Numbered from the stretch's first letter, positions 36,581-50,392 are shown. The stretch is 64,000 bases of DNA from Talpa occidentalis (GCF_014898055.3 NW_023605194.1:59807361-59871360), one strand, 5' to 3'. Notes: a model not told the origin generated them from the letters alone. Translations and numbers: made by a program.

Positions 36581-37205
36581 ATAAGTGTCTCCCTAAACCA
36601 AAACATACCTGAAGGATTCCTTTTTCTCCCTCAGTCTTGGAAACAAGCATAATTGAAGTGAAGATACCACTTCTCCACCTTGCACAATAAAAATAATTCA
36701 ATTTACGAAGAGAGTTTTAGGTTACATTAGTTTAAGAGAAAACATTCTCAGTAATACCAGATTTTATAAAATTCAATTTTCTCAAAAATTTTAATAAATG
36801 CAACTTGCCTTTATATATTTACATAGTTCATTTATCAAGACTCAGGAAAGTTTTGATCCTTTTTTAAGGTTTATTTGAATCTAGTAATTCTGTGACATGG
36901 CTGGGTGTTTTTAGAAAAGAATATATTTGGTATGATGAATCAAAGAAATATGTTTATCATATAGGGGAAAAAGTTGATTAAACAGCTTCATTTCAGTTCC
37001 AGGCAAATCATTATAAAACAAGGAAAGCTAAACATGTTCACTCCTTATTTTTCAAATATTCTTTGCTTTCCTTAAGGCAAAGTTTAGATCAACAAAATTA
37101 TCTCTTGAGCTTATTGGAAAATAATTCTATACTGATGGAAGATTTACAGTTTTGTGAATGTATTTCTATCATAACATAATATCAGTAGATTTTTAAATAT
37201 TCCCA

Positions 37206-38090
37206 GTAACCTATGATATGATCACAAGGGTGTGCCATCCTTCAAACTTTCATCTTAAAAAAGTTGATAATTTGTATATTGCTTTGGGTAAGTTGGCCAT
37301 TCCAACAATGTTAATTCTTCCAATCCATGAGCAAGAAGTTACCTTTCCATTATTTTTGTCTTCTATTCTTTTAACAACATCATTGTAAAGGTCCATTATT
37401 TCTTTTATTAAATTTATACCTGGGTATTTAATTCTTTTTGATGTGACAGTAAATGGCATTGATTTTTTTCTTTTTTTTTCATTCCCTTCTGGTTTGTTGT
37501 TTGTATACAGGGATGCAAATGATTTTTGTATACTGATTTTATAGCTTGTCACTTTACTATAATGATTTATGGTTTCTTATAGTTGTGTTTTTTTAATGGA
37601 GTCTTTAAGGTATTTTATGTATATTATCATGTCATCTGCAAATTCTTCTTTCTCAATTTAGATTCCCTTTTTATCTTTCTCTTGCCTAACTGCTCTACCT
37701 AGGATTTCCAATATTATGTTGATAACAGTGATAAAAGTGTACATCCTTGTCTTTTACCTGATCTTAGAGAAAAAGCTGTCAGTATGATGTTAGCTGTGAG
37801 TTTATCGCATATGCCCTTTATTATATTGCTATCCCCATTTTTTTGTTTTTATTATAAATGGATGCCTAATCTTACAACATGCTTTCTCTGCATCTATTAA
37901 TATTATCATGTATTTCCAGATTTCCTTTTGTTGATGTGATGAATTACACTAATCAGTTTACATTGTGAACATTCCTTGTATCTGTGGAATAAGTTCCACT
38001 TGATCATGACATATAATCCATTTAATGTATTGTTGAATTCAGTGTGATAATATTTTGCATATGTGTACAGGCAGACACATGCAGTGTCCA
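37206..38090 (-). mobile_element. L1 ORF2 fragment (reverse transcriptase region), antisense
   Basis: On the minus strand the piece encodes decayed L1 ORF2. At about 37640 it shows a FADDMIIY-like reverse-transcriptase catalytic motif. The 100-codon frame at 37250-37552 follows, with KRIKYPGINLIKEIMDLY and CSWIGRINIVGMANLPKAIY as recognisable family blocks. Both ends are truncated and frames are broken, so it is inactive. Confidence 0.92.
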
Positions 38091-39690
38091 CATTTAGAGA
38101 AAGTAATGGAAAGTCAAAGTCTGCACAGTCCAAAGTATACTTTGTTAATTTAATTTTTTAAACTTGGGCTTATTACATTTTCTAAGGGGATTTAGAAAGC
38201 TTAAAAGACTAAATTGGGAGATGCTAACAATTAAATAAATTTTTCATCTAGAGGGAAAACAGGTAATTTCAGACTTCACTAGACCTTAATAACCATTTTG
38301 TTAAAAATTTTCAGAAACTAAAATGGCTTGTTGCCAATTTTCATTATCTATAAGAGGATCATTTTAGATTTGAAAGGAACTTAATATAGGTTTGTATGTG
38401 TGTATCATATGTTTTTTGCAAGTGTGTGGGCATATGTATGGATTCCTTAAAATAAACTATGAAGTTTTGGTGTCGGGCAGTATATTTAGCAAACAAGATT
38501 TGATTAATAATTACTTGGTAAATAAATGAAACATTGACTATATGGTAGCCCAGGTCTAGGAAAACATCAATGAGGTCTCTGTCCACATAGAAATTAGAGT
38601 CTGGTAGATTAAAGAGTTTCTTCAAAACCCATGTCTTCATTTAACAGTTTGAACTAACATTCTATTTATAAAAATAAAGATGCATATTTTATATATAGAT
38701 TTAAGCTTGCAAATATCAAGCAAATGCACAAGAATATGATCATCCCCATTGGAGGTGTTTGGAAAATAGTGTGTGTTGTTTGACAAAACAGAATGACATA
38801 GTGAGATATGAATACAGACATACTGATTTTGGACAGAAGATAGGGTCAATTTTCAAAACCAGAATCAAAGAAATAGACACTACATTATATGTCCTGCATG
38901 TCATTATCTATTTCCAAATGATAGAATGCTTTTTGTGTTTTCAATTTATTTTCTTATAAATATTTTTCTTCTGACTAAATTCTCATTCCAAAACAATTTT
39001 TAAATTTTATATGGCTTAGGATACTTTCATTCAAAAAAAATCTATAAACCAAATACATCTTTTTGGACTTTAAGTTAAATGCTATTAAGAAGTAGCAGCA
39101 TTTGGCTTACATGAAATATCTGGTAAAGTTGGAATAAATGGTTCAATTTTATTATATTGAGGTGACTTATTCTTTCACCACAGGATGTAATTCTGGAACC
39201 ATTATTAGGAAGTGTGGGAAGTTAAAATACTGTTAAAAAAATATAAATAATAGCTCATCATAATTTGTTCATCAAATTAATGTGTCCAACTTGGATACTA
39301 CATAAATCTAAGATACATACTTAAAGAAAATTGAAATATAGCTTTTCTCTATTAGCAACAGAAGGAAATTAAAAATATAGCCTGAAATAGGAAACTAGTT
39401 ATGAAATTAATTCAAAAGCTCATGGGAGGAAATACAACCTCAAGTAGAAAATAACTTCTGTCCTAAATAATTAACGTACTATTAATGAAACCACCATGTA
39501 GTGAATATGTACAGGAACACATGACAGTGATAGAATGACAGACTGAGAATCAACATATATGGAGGGCTGAGATAATTCTTGGGGTTGCAGTGTGGACTAA
39601 TGTCAGGAATAAAAGTAGGTGTCTTTCACCAAGTGGAGGGATAGAGTGGTTAAAGTGTGGAGAGTATTATTTCTATCATTTGAATTTTGT
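38091..39690. other. Unassigned intronic sequence
   Basis: AT-rich; small open frames only. Confidence 0.45.
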
Positions 39691-39703
39691 CACACTGCCT
39701 TTT

Positions 39704-39970
39704 TTTTTTAGATTTATTTATTTTATGCAGATAAGAGCTGAGGTACAGGCCAGAGGTGTGGGGGGTGAGAGGATTCACCAGAGACAGAGTAAGGAACAGA
39801 ACAGGCAGACTGACCAATGTACACTGCAGAGGGGAGCAGCAGGCAAGCCAGGAGAGGTCTGCTGCACCATGTGGGTTGCTCCCTGGCTGGCCAGGAATCG
39901 AACTCATGCTGCAGTGGCTGCGGATTGCTTCATAGGTTGCGTCCCAAACCTTGCGCCACCAGGGAGGCCC
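39704..39970 (-). mobile_element. tRNA-derived SINE, type B, antisense
   Basis: Complete. Perfect target duplication CACACTGCCTTTT at 39691-39703 and 39971-39983. The 131-codon frame at 39590-39985 is a shadow of this element. Confidence 0.95.
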
Positions 39971-41212
39971 CACACTGCCTTTTAATGAATGGATATGTGT
40001 TAAACAACCAGGATTGATGGCTCTTAGTTTAACAATGATGTCTTAGCAACTAAGACCATATGATTAAAACTTAGAATATAAAGCACATAGAGACAAGTGC
40101 AACCTAGTTCGGTAGACTAGTTATGTCCAAAAACAGTCTATGTTTTATAAAATCAAGAAACAAAATGCACTGTTGAAGAAAATACTGAACTATAACTTGT
40201 ATTTAAAATCCAAAAATTAATTTTTCATTACAATGTAATGTTATATGTATTCACAGTTGGAGTAAGTCTTTTATTTTCCAATGTTACTTATCTCATAAAA
40301 GCTGTCTCTGGGAGAAGAAAGAAGAAAGTTGTCTTTCAAAGAACAACAAATGAAAACAGCAATTTTTTAAACAAATACCAAGAAAATGCTTAATAGCATG
40401 GTGCTAAGATAGCAGAAAAAAGCAAATAACACCAGCACATGAAAAAGTTCTTTCTAAAATGCATAAGAGAAATACATAGAGATTTCAGACATTTGCTAAG
40501 CAATAAGAATTTTAAAAATAAATCCAATCAATAGTTGACAATCATATGCTTTGAGAGTGCTACACTGGAAAAATATGTAAAATAATGTATTCTCTAATTT
40601 AATTTGAAGGCACTTATGGCATTAGATGAGTTATTGTACTGAGCCTTCAAAATATAAAATGTTCCATCTGTTAGGATTTTTCAAAGTGAATATATAGGCA
40701 CAGTTTAAAAGCAATTCCTTCTCCAAAAAACCCTGACTAGATTCAAAGACTAGTTGATTTCTTTAGAATTATGATTAAAGTCTAATTACCAAAAATAGTA
40801 ATCCAGCATCCTACTATATTAATTTAGGATAATTACTGGGAGACACAATTCAATTTCCAATCTTTAAATTAGGAAGTGTGCAAACAGTCGTCGCCACAAA
40901 ATGTATCAGACATACCTTTCCTACTATGAAATGGAATGTAATTAACAGAATAATATTCACTTCAATGGAACTTACATGTCCATTATTGATTTGTATTGGC
41001 TATTTGCTGTAGAATTAAATGCCAGTCTTTACAGAAATTGTTTGTGTGTCTAATTCATAAAGACTTTATGTGCTCTTTGCCAGTGGCAGTGGGGAGTGGG
41101 GGCAGGGGGCGAGGAGTAGATATCTGATATTCTGAATCTTGAACTATCCCATCTGCTTTCTGAAACAAACCTCCAACTGGTCATACTTGTCTTCAGGTCA
41201 CATGGCTTAAGG

Positions 41213-41669
41213 TAATGGCTCTCCAATGTTTTAGTCTCAGAACCTCTTTATACAATCAGAAATTACTGAGAACGTCATTTGTGTCAATATGGTTACATGT
41301 ATTGCTATTTGTGAGAGCAGACCTTAAAGCTGAGAACATTTAAAAAACATCCACTTGAATATATTATTAAACATACTACATGCTAAGATATACATATAAT
41401 TGACAAAAGATTAAAACAAGCATGCCATTGTTTTCTACTCTTTGGAAATCTATTTGATGTCTGGTTCCATAGAAGACAGCTGCATTCTCCACTTCCATTT
41501 TTAGTCTGATGTTATGTCACACATCATGTAGTTTCTAGAAAACTCCATTTTATACTCATGAGAGAAAGAGATAGCAAAAGACAAATACTATTTTCATATT
41601 ATGATGAAAATAGCTCTGATCTCAAAGAGCCACTAGCAGGGTTCCCAGACCATACTTTGAGAATTGCTG
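41213..41669 (+). mobile_element. hAT (MER1-type) non-autonomous transposon
   Basis: The left end TAATGGCTCTCCAATGTTTT and the right end CTTTGAGAATTGCTG are inverted and resemble hAT terminal repeats (CAGTGGTTCTCAAAC). The second base block, TTTAGTCTCAGAACCTC, matches a common mammalian Charlie-type repeat. No transposase frame. Flanks GCTTAAGG and CTTCAAGG may be a decayed 8-bp duplication. Confidence 0.65.
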
Positions 41670-43198
41670 CTTCAAGGATCTTAGTTTAGATACAATGGAT
41701 AAGAAATATCAGTTAATGTAATTTTTTTTCATGGAAAATTTTAAAATATTTCAGAATATCTACTTATATGAAATCAATTAAAACATCCAAACTGCATCAA
41801 TAAAAAACTTTGCATGATAAATATTAGAGCAAATTATAATGGATTTCTAAAAAATGATTTTAATTTGAGCAAGTGTATTTAATAAGCCATCAGGGATATC
41901 ATAAATATATATATATTTTAAATATTTTATTTTATCATAAATATATATTAAGAGTATTACTGAAAAGATTAAATGTTCTAAAATAATATGTAATGCAATA
42001 TAATGGAAGAGTAATATAAAGTGATGTTTTGTAAAAACATGAGTCAAATATAAAATATAACATTAAATTATGTTCTCTAGCCATAAAAATGAAAAAAAAT
42101 CTTGATGAGTATGTAAATATCTTTTGGTCAACACTATTCAATAGGCTATTTATTAAACTCTATTAAAAACAAGTGCCCACTCTTTTATTTTTACCAGTGG
42201 GGACTGAGTGTTCTTTTAGGAAACCTGTTCATTTTTTGGGATATTGAACACATTGAAAAATATGATTTTGTGGAAAAGTTGTAGTTTTCCTCTGTTAATA
42301 CATCATCATGTATTTGTGAAATGGGGAAATCACCTTTTCTAAGTTAGGCCTCCTTTATCAGATAGTTTTTCTAGTATGGCTTTGCTATTGATAAATGCAG
42401 AGAAATTTGGCCATGCTAGTGAAAAGTATACAGAAAAGCTTAACTATTCTTGCAAGCTACACAAGGTAGCAAATAGTAAGTAGGAAATAAATATTCTGTT
42501 TGGCTTTGAAAGCATTTGCTCCCATATATTCCTAGGAATAACAGGTGGTTTTGTGATATACAGAAAACAATCCTCTTTAGTAAACTTGAGTAAATCAAGC
42601 AGAAAAAAAAAGATGAACTAAATAAATCATTAATGTAAATCTACTCAATAAAAATTTCTTGATATCTTAACTATGCATGAAATGTGAATACTCAGAAATT
42701 GATTGTAATGCCATGTTAAGTCATCTATCATGATTCTAAGTCTCACTGCACTACTTAAACAGATTTAGTACAGAAATATTTTCATTTTCACCAGAAAGGA
42801 GTTTATAGAAGGACCTAAATATAAAAATTAGACTCAGATTGCAGCCTTCCAAAGCCACAGTAGTTAAATTCAGATAAAGTATTTGCAATTACAGGCTGCT
42901 TTGCAAAGTCATGGGAGAATTCCAATAAGGACTTCAGAGACCAATTCAGATGTTCTCCTGTGTGGGGGTGGGGTGGGCTGTTGCCATGGCAGTCACACCA
43001 CACAGCTTCACTGTGCTGAAGTAGCTCCTATCTGCCCTGCCCTTGGAAAGTGTACCAAATGATTACTAACCATCCAAGGATTTTTCATTAGAGGGATGGA
43101 TATGAAAAGCATTATTCTATCTAGCACCCCCCCACAAAAATCTTTAGAAATCTTGTTAAAGTCCTTGAAGAAACACATCTAAGTATTTTTTATGGTAT
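41670..43198. other. Unassigned intronic sequence
   Basis: Nothing recognised. Contains a short ATATATAT run at about 41905. Confidence 0.4.
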
Positions 43199-43306
43199 CA
43201 TTTTTTAAATTTTTATTTTTTAATTGAGGTAATATTGGTTTGTAACACTGTATATGATTCAGAGGTATAGGTTCAGTCTCATGAGATAGATCACATCTAT
43301 GTGTTT
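43199..43306 (-). mobile_element. L1 3' UTR fragment, antisense
   Basis: TTAATTGAGGTAATATTGG followed by TAACACTGTATATGATTCAG is the same 3' UTR segment seen at 10088, 15138, 56744 and 59811. Only the last hundred bases are present. Confidence 0.75.
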
Positions 43307-44430
43307 TTGAAATGAATCCACAACAATTTTAGAGTCCTGTTTAATGTTACACATGCAAACTACTCAACAGTTCCATGTAATGATGGTCAAAGTGAATTTT
43401 ACCTATTACCAAGATTTCAGTGTGATAGTACAGCACTGCCAAGAACTTACTGATTCACATTTTCTTTTCATTTCTTCAGTTTTATTTGTAATTTTCACTA
43501 AAAATATATTTTTAAACTATCAAATGTGGCACTCTCTTCAACTTGTAGAATGGAAAGATTGATATTTTAGCAAAATGAATCAGCACAGAAATAATTTCTA
43601 TGCATTAGTGGTAAGATAATTTTTAGCATAATTCATAATCTTATTAAGTTGAGATTACATTTTGAATAGATGATTTCTAACCTTGTCCATCTCACCAAAA
43701 ATAAGCACAATAATTTTCAATTTTCCTTAACTTTGGGGAGTATTTGAAAGTAACAAAATACTATTCCCTTTTAGTGTAATAAATTCAATAATTACTGATA
43801 TTGGCATTAATAATTTAGAAGAAAATGGAGTACTATGCATTAGTGGGAACACTATGTGATAAGGTCATATTTTAAATAAACACATGGAATTAATTAGCTA
43901 AATGAGTATTAGGCACACTGCTCTTCAAAATATGTCAATCTTTCAATGATGCTCTTAATCAAAATATCTTAGTAATTTTTCTTGAGATGTATAACAAATG
44001 TCATCAATTTCTAATGGTGCATATACACATATCCTTATATATTAAACAAAATAAAATGTATTACTAAGGTTAATTATCTACCTTATTCATCAAATCTTTC
44101 ACGAAATGATGTGGTTAAAGACAAATACGAAAGCTATCCTCATGGATATTGCTATCATCAAACATATTCAAAACATATTTACTATACTCCAATGAAAATT
44201 AACAAAAATTATTTTAAATTCTCTTGGGAAAAAGGGCATAAAATAAAAAATGTTCTACCTTTCCAGCTTCATGCTTTGAAAGGGACAACTCTCCTTTAGA
44301 TTATAAATATGGATATAGTCCTTGACAGATAATGCCTCACACACCTCTCTATGCATGTGCCTTCATGAACACACCTAAACATTGCATGTATGCATGAGTA
44401 TGAAAATCCTGTTGGCCGGGATTCCTCATA
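43307..44430. other. Unassigned intronic sequence
   Basis: Nothing recognised. Confidence 0.4.
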
Positions 44431-44830
44431 AAGGTACAAAAAGCACAAACCAAGAAGAAGATTGACAAATTACATATACTAAGTCTGATAAATTTTTGTT
44501 CATAATAAGCGAGCACAAATGAACAAAAACACAAGCTACAGACTGGGGGATATATTTGCAGTGCATATAACTAACAAAAGTTAAGCTGTAAAATATGAGC
44601 AGAAGACAATCATAGACACCTCACAGAGGCAACACAAACAGTTCATAAACATATAAAGAGAGACTTAGCCTTAGTAATAAGGAGTAAAATAATTGGAAAT
44701 AATCCAAAGAGCAGAAAGTATAAATAGTTGTCATACAGAAGAACATAATGTTGATGCAAAAAATAATTAGCTGAAAAACGCATGTAGCATTATTAGATTT
44801 ACATGATATAAACTTCAAAAACATTCAAAA
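44431..44830 (+). mobile_element. Ancient L1 ORF2 3' region fragment
   Basis: AAAAAGCACAAACCAAGAAG, AAGCTACAGACTGGGGGATAT, then AGCAGAAGACAATCATAGAC and AACATATAAAGAGAGACTTAG, follow the L1 order 'aaagcacaaaccataaaag ... caagccacagactgggagaaaat ... aaacatatgaaaagatgctca'. Confidence 0.72.
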
Positions 44831-45270
44831 GTAAACATGCACATTGCATATGGAGACAGGTTTTGAGAAGATGCCATTGGCGGGCTGGAATGTTATTAGC
44901 CAGCTTGTAAAATATTCATTCACAGACCCATAAATTCGAATTTTGAACTTTGGAGACGGGGTCAGGAATGTATATGATTCGGTCACAGTGAATTTCTCCT
45001 CTATCCGCACAAAATTTCTCCAAACAGATGCTATCTATCTAGTTACTGTAGGATACCCCCTGAGCTGGGGTTCTTACCATTACACCCACTGTCATTTCAC
45101 TTTTGGAACATGTAAACTAGCACAGTATTGAATATAAAGTCTACTTCCCCGTAACGGGCATGTTTTGATTCCTTTTCAGGTAACGGTATTTTTAGTATTG
45201 AAAAACAGCTATATTTTCCTCCAAACCTTTCATTTATGTGTGAAATGATGTTAAAAACTATATATGCTAT

Positions 45271-45397
45271 GGGCCTCCCCTGGTGGTGCAGCGGTTGAGC
45301 ACTGGGTGGCGAGGCTGCCCGCAGCCTCTGCAGCGCTGGTTCGTTCCCCGGCCGCCGGCGAGGGTCCCACAAAAAACAAACAACAACAACAAAAAAA
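45271..45397 (+). mobile_element. Short (head-only) SINE, type A head
   Basis: Complete head ending at GGGTCCCAC (45370), then an A-rich tail with AAC units to about 45397. The body of the long SINE is absent, and the 3' end is at the same base as in the copy at 4387-4494. The target duplication is not clear. Several overlapping open frames here are shadows. Confidence 0.88.
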
Positions 45398-46780
45398 CCC
45401 ATTTATACCAAGCTTCCTGGTCCTGCTCAAGTGTATTAAAGATTTTCTTGAAGCTTGCCAATCCATAATAAAGATGACACCCCATGTGCTATCTAAATAC
45501 TTCAGTTCTCAGGTTGCCATTGACTCCATAAGTGAAATATATTTTAATGTTAATATTTGTTTGTATCTTTTTGGAAACAGATTGTTAGTTTTTTATATAT
45601 AAACAGTGCCTAAACTTGTTCTTTCACAACATGATAAGTTTGGTCCTGTAAAGGAACTGAAAAAGATAAGTGCATTTGTGTTTTAACTCTTCTAAAGATA
45701 GCTTTTGGATTAACATGAAAAGCTCTGAGGCCAAAGGCAACACCCGATTTTGAAAATAAAAAGATCTGTTTCTCTTGCTAAAATTTACTCAGTGTTAATT
45801 CACATGAAAATACATTCAATTCCCTCATCCTCTTAGGCCATGTTTTGAATGCCAAGTGACAATGTGAGTCTCAACACTAATGTTCAATTTTATATAAAAT
45901 CCCTCTTTGAATGTTAGCCTTTAGTATGTCATTTAATTATATGGACCATAAAAACACTTCAGAGGACAGTAGGACTAGAACTTGCAAAACAAAGTTGTAT
46001 GAGTTTATTATCAATGGTGTCTGTCTAGATTCAAGTCCACATGAATTATAAACAGTACTGGGCATCAACATAAGATGCAGACCTGTTATCAACCAAAATG
46101 TTCCATCATAACTATTGACACATCACTGGAAAAGCAAGTAGCTGACGAGTCTTCAGATGGCAAAAAGAAAATCTTTTGCAAAACTAACAGAAACTTGGTT
46201 TGTTCTTTGAGAGTTGATGTGAATAATCACAGGTCACCGAGAATCAGTGCACAAAAATCTATTACAAGAATCATTTATATCATGAGTTGAAAGAAAAAAA
46301 AAACATGAAATAAAACTAATACTATTGAATGTAGACAGGAAAATATAGGGCTTTAAAGGCACATGGGAAAGTCTGGTCCTAAACAATAAGCACAGAGTGG
46401 CAAACCTAAATTAAACCAAATTTAATTTAATTTAGGCAAACCTAAATTAAACCAAATCATAGCCATGCTTTCAATAATATAAAAGGAACTCAAAAGAAGA
46501 GAGGAATGGGTGCTGAAAGATCTATACAGGTCAGTAAGCAATTTGAAGTTCAAAACACGCAGTGGCCTAAGATGTATTTATAAGAAATATCCTGGATCTT
46601 TTTCTTTTTGAAATATTGTCATTGTAATTTTATATTTTTTTAGCAAATAAAGCACTTTTTTGAAATCCTATTTTTTAATGCTGTGCATCCTTTATGGGCT
46701 CCTCAATCTGGAATCCACCCAACCGTGCAACTACAGTATGTACAATGGAAACATTGAAAGCTGACGTTGCCTCCTTGTTA
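45398..46780. other. Unassigned intronic sequence with a local duplication
   Basis: A 23-bp segment is duplicated at 46399-46421 and 46435-46457, separated by TTAATTTAATTTA. No exon or repeat family recognised. Confidence 0.45.
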
Positions 46781-46789
46781 GGAGTAGGA

Positions 46790-46945
46790 ACTGTAGAGCC
46801 TGATGGTTGAGATTTAATAACTTGTAGATAATAAAATGCTAACTTCTTAAGGTCATCATGAAGATTAAAATATAATACCCATGAAATGATTAAACAGTAC
46901 CTGACATATATAAGTACTCAGTAATAGCTACTGTCACTAACAAAC
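46790..46945 (+). repeat. MIR SINE, 3' part
   Basis: AAGGTCATCATGAAGATTAAA, then ACAGTACCTGACATATATAAG and TACTCAGTAATAGCTA, resemble the final part of MIR. Confidence 0.55.
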
Positions 46946-48298
46946 ACTGCAAGAAAAAAAATTGGTGGTTTCATTAAAAATTCCAAATTAAACTGTCAAG
47001 GAACACTAAGCAGACATTTGTCATTTTTAAAAAATAAAATATAAACTATCTGCTTCCACAAGGAAAGATCACAGAAAATACGTAAAACCAATGTCTAAGC
47101 AAATTAACCACTTTAATGAACACAGATTGGACATTTTCAATATGAAAACATCAGACTAGATTCTTAAAGAAAATGTTTTATTCACATCATTAATTCTAAG
47201 TCACTGAATCAGAATTTTTTATTTTGGATGATAGCAAACTGAAGTTAATCTTCATGATAAACAAAGGGGGAGTGTAAGAGTTTACAGGCATCTAAAAATT
47301 TTACAACATAATTAAGGCCAATATCTATTTGTTTAAGAAAATAACCCATATATGAGTATTATGTAAGAGTAATGTATGTATTTCAAAACAGAGGCTTACT
47401 GTCTAATCTTTTTACACTGCTGCCTTAAGAATAATGCCAAACAATTTAAATCAGAACTTGAAACTGAAACTTCAACAAGCCAGTGATTATAAGCATCTGA
47501 AAGTCACACAACTCATTTAGCTTGAAAATACAGGATAATATAATTATACTACCCCCAGATGATTTTTCCACAGTCATCTTAACTAGTGAAAACTTAGCAT
47601 ATGATTATTCTCTTTTGTTAAAATGATGAGAAATTTTGGCATTTAGGTATGCAATAATGCTTGGGACACTGTCCAGGCTAAAACAAAAATCACTTAATGC
47701 ACATGTTGAACAACCACTCTACAAAGAAAACTTCATTTAATTGAAGAGAGAGGAAAAACTGGAATCATTTTCCACATAAACAATCTGGGTGTTTTCCTGA
47801 GTGTCTTGAAAATAAGCAAGTTGTGAAAGATCCCTATACCACGTCCATCCATTGTTTCCACAATATACTCTTTATAAATATTAATGCTCTCAGATGAAAA
47901 AAAGAATCCATGCATATCAAGAACACGGCTATCTAAGTTTTGAGGTGGTATGTACTGATAACAAACTAATTAAACAATAACTCATTTCCTCAGTTAAAAC
48001 TTATACAAATTTAAATGACATGTGTTTTTTTTTATTTTAAATTATTTTGACATAAGGGTATTAGAATGAGATCAGTCAGCATTTCATTGAACTGGTTAGA
48101 ATTACAGGTTGGGGACAGATTGACATCAGTTTATAAATTAAGGTCATTTTAGTGAATTTAATTCAGGGAGTCAACAACATCATTGCAAATTTGATTCTGA
48201 ATATTAATATACTATTTAGAACCCTGTTATTAAAAGATAATTAAACAATTTGCTAGTAAGTCAATCTAGCAGTAAAAAGAAGACAAATAAAATTTATG
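46946..48298. other. Unassigned intronic sequence
   Basis: Nothing recognised. Confidence 0.4.
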
Positions 48299-48312
48299 AA
48301 AATCAGCTTGAG

Positions 48313-48579
48313 GGGCCTCCCTGGTGGCCCAAGGGGTTAAGCCCCACACTATGGAGCAATCCGTAGCCTCTGCAGCATGAGTTCGGTCCCCGACCAGCCA
48401 GGGAGCAACCCACATGGCGAGGCAGACCTCTCCTATCTTGCTTGCTGCTCCCCTCAGCAGTGTATTTCACTCAGTCTGCCTGTTCTGTTCCCCACTCCGT
48501 CTCTGGTGAATCCTCTCACCCACCACATCTCTGGCCTGTGCCCAAGCTCTTGTATGCATAAATAAATAAATCTTTAAAA
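48313..48579 (+). mobile_element. tRNA-derived SINE, type B
   Basis: Complete. Target duplication near AAAATCAGCTTGA (48299-48311) and AAAATAGCTTGA (48580-48591), one change. Confidence 0.94.
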
Positions 48580-49019
48580 AAAATAGCTTGAAGTAATGGG
48601 GGTAAATCAGTGTATTTTTCTTTACCTGCAGAACCTGCCGTTACTATTTTTTCTTTTTGTTATAAATATGTTTGTGTATAGGGATATGTGTGTACTTAAA
48701 AAATTTTCCATAATCTTCCTTCCCTCTCATATTCCCTTATCACTTAACATAAGAGGTACTTATGAGGTACAGAATCTTAATATTGTTAACTCTACATCAT
48801 AGTATTTAGTTATGGGAAATCAAAGAGAAGAGGGAATGCAAAACTTTGCATTCCTCTCAGGGGGAAGGGTTAGTGTATTATCAGCCATACACGAGATTGT
48901 CATGTAATGTTAGGTGCCAAGTGTGACTTGTCATTGTCCTTATTAAGTGCAGTTAAGATGAAATGCACAAGTGCCAAGTTGACAAAGAGTGTACTTCAGA
49001 TGTTTAATTTTACATGTCA

Positions 49020-49253
49020 GGCCTGCCTGGTGGCGCAGCCTCTGCAGCACGGTTCGATTCCAGGCTGGCCAGGGAGATACCCACACGGCGTGGCAGACCT
49101 CTCCTGTCTTGCCCGCTGCTTCCCTCAGCAGTGTATTTCGGTCCTTCTGCCTGTTGTGCTCCCTGCTCTGTCTCTGGTGAATCCTCTCACCCTCCCGCAC
49201 CTCTGGACTGCAGCCCAGTGCTTATATAAATAATAAATAAATCTTAAAAAAAA
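49020..49253 (+). mobile_element. tRNA-derived SINE with an internal head deletion
   Basis: The head jumps from TGGTGGCGCAG straight to CCTCTGCAG, losing about 33 bp that include the A-box-proximal stem. Body features are mixed between types A and B. Imperfect target duplication TTACATGTCA / TTATGTGTCA at 49010-49019 and 49254-49263. Confidence 0.9.
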
Positions 49254-49634
49254 TTATGTGTCAACTTTGTAGGTCATGTTATTCAGATATTTGATCAAAT
49301 ATTATGTTAGTTATTCTTATGAAGTTATTATTTTCAGATGAGATTAATATTTAAATCAGTATTTTCAGAGTAAAGCAGATACCTTCATATTGTCAGTAGG
49401 TTCATCCAGTCAGCTGAAAGCCTTAATGGAAAAGAACTTCCCTGGGAAGAGAGAAATCTAACTATGGACTTGAACTGTAGCACCAATTCTTTCCTGGAAC
49501 TGCTGGTCTTTCCCTATAGACTTTGATCTTGCTAGTCTCCAGAATGTATGAACCAATTCTTAAATTTCTCAACACACACACATACACACCCCTTTTGGTT
49601 CTGATTCACTGAAAAATACATAATATATAACCCC

Positions 49635-49790
49635 ATACTTAAGAGTCTGGGGCTTTAAATCCTAATTGTTTGGTTCTATCTTGATTCTATATAATCTACT
49701 GTGAGACTGGGCAAATTACTCATTAGTTCTCAATCTGCTCATGTGAAAAAGGGGATAATAAATATTAGCCTTTACCTTTGTTTTGTGATT
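49635..49790 (+). repeat. MIR SINE
   Basis: TGTGAGACTGGGCAAATTACTC, CTCAATCTGCTCATGTGAAAA and GGGGATAATAAATATTAGCC follow MIR. Confidence 0.6.
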
Positions 49791-50119
49791 TAAGTACATT
49801 TTATATATGGAAAATATATAGAAAAAGCACACACAACATATTGGGAATTTTCTTATAGAAAAAATTTATGTTTTTTTGAAATCTATTTTTGTAGGAGGTA
49901 GCCAAAATAACGAAAAATTGAATCTACTGATTTTCAGATTCTTAGTTTTCTGAATGGAATATCAGTAACTAGCATTTGAAAATAGCTGAAGTAAAAGTGT
50001 GTGCAATAGGTACATTCTTAAACACATGTAGGACAACAAAATATCTGAAAAATCAAATAATGTGAGGGTGAGGCCATTGACCCATTATAAATCTCAGAAT
50101 GCTTTAAAGTTGGTTATCA

Positions 50120-50392
50120 GGGCCTCCCCGGTGGCCCAGCAGTTGAGTGCTGGGCTGCAAAGCTGCCCACAAGCCTCTGCAGCGCCGGTTCAATCCCGGG
50201 CCGCCGGGCAAGGGTCCCACATGGCGCGCAGACCTCTCCTGCTGCCCGCTGCTCCCCCCACCAGTGTATTGTCAGTCTGCCTGTACTGTTTCCTGCTTTA
50301 GCTCTGGTGAATTCTCTCACCCTCCTGCCCTTCTGACTGTACCCAGTGCTTGTATAAATAAATAAATAAATCTTTAAAATAAATAAATAAAT
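50120..50392 (+). mobile_element. tRNA-derived SINE, type A
   Basis: Complete, with a long AAATAAAT tail. Perfect target duplication AAAGTTGGTTATCA at 50106-50119 and 50393-50406. Confidence 0.96.

Noticed and set aside
37250..37552. 100-codon frame as a possible gene
   Set aside because: It is a decayed L1 ORF2 piece, listed as a mobile element.
39590..39985. 131-codon plus-strand frame, the longest after those near the LTR cluster
   Set aside because: More than half is SINE sequence with intact target duplications; other SINE copies give the same peptide shadows.
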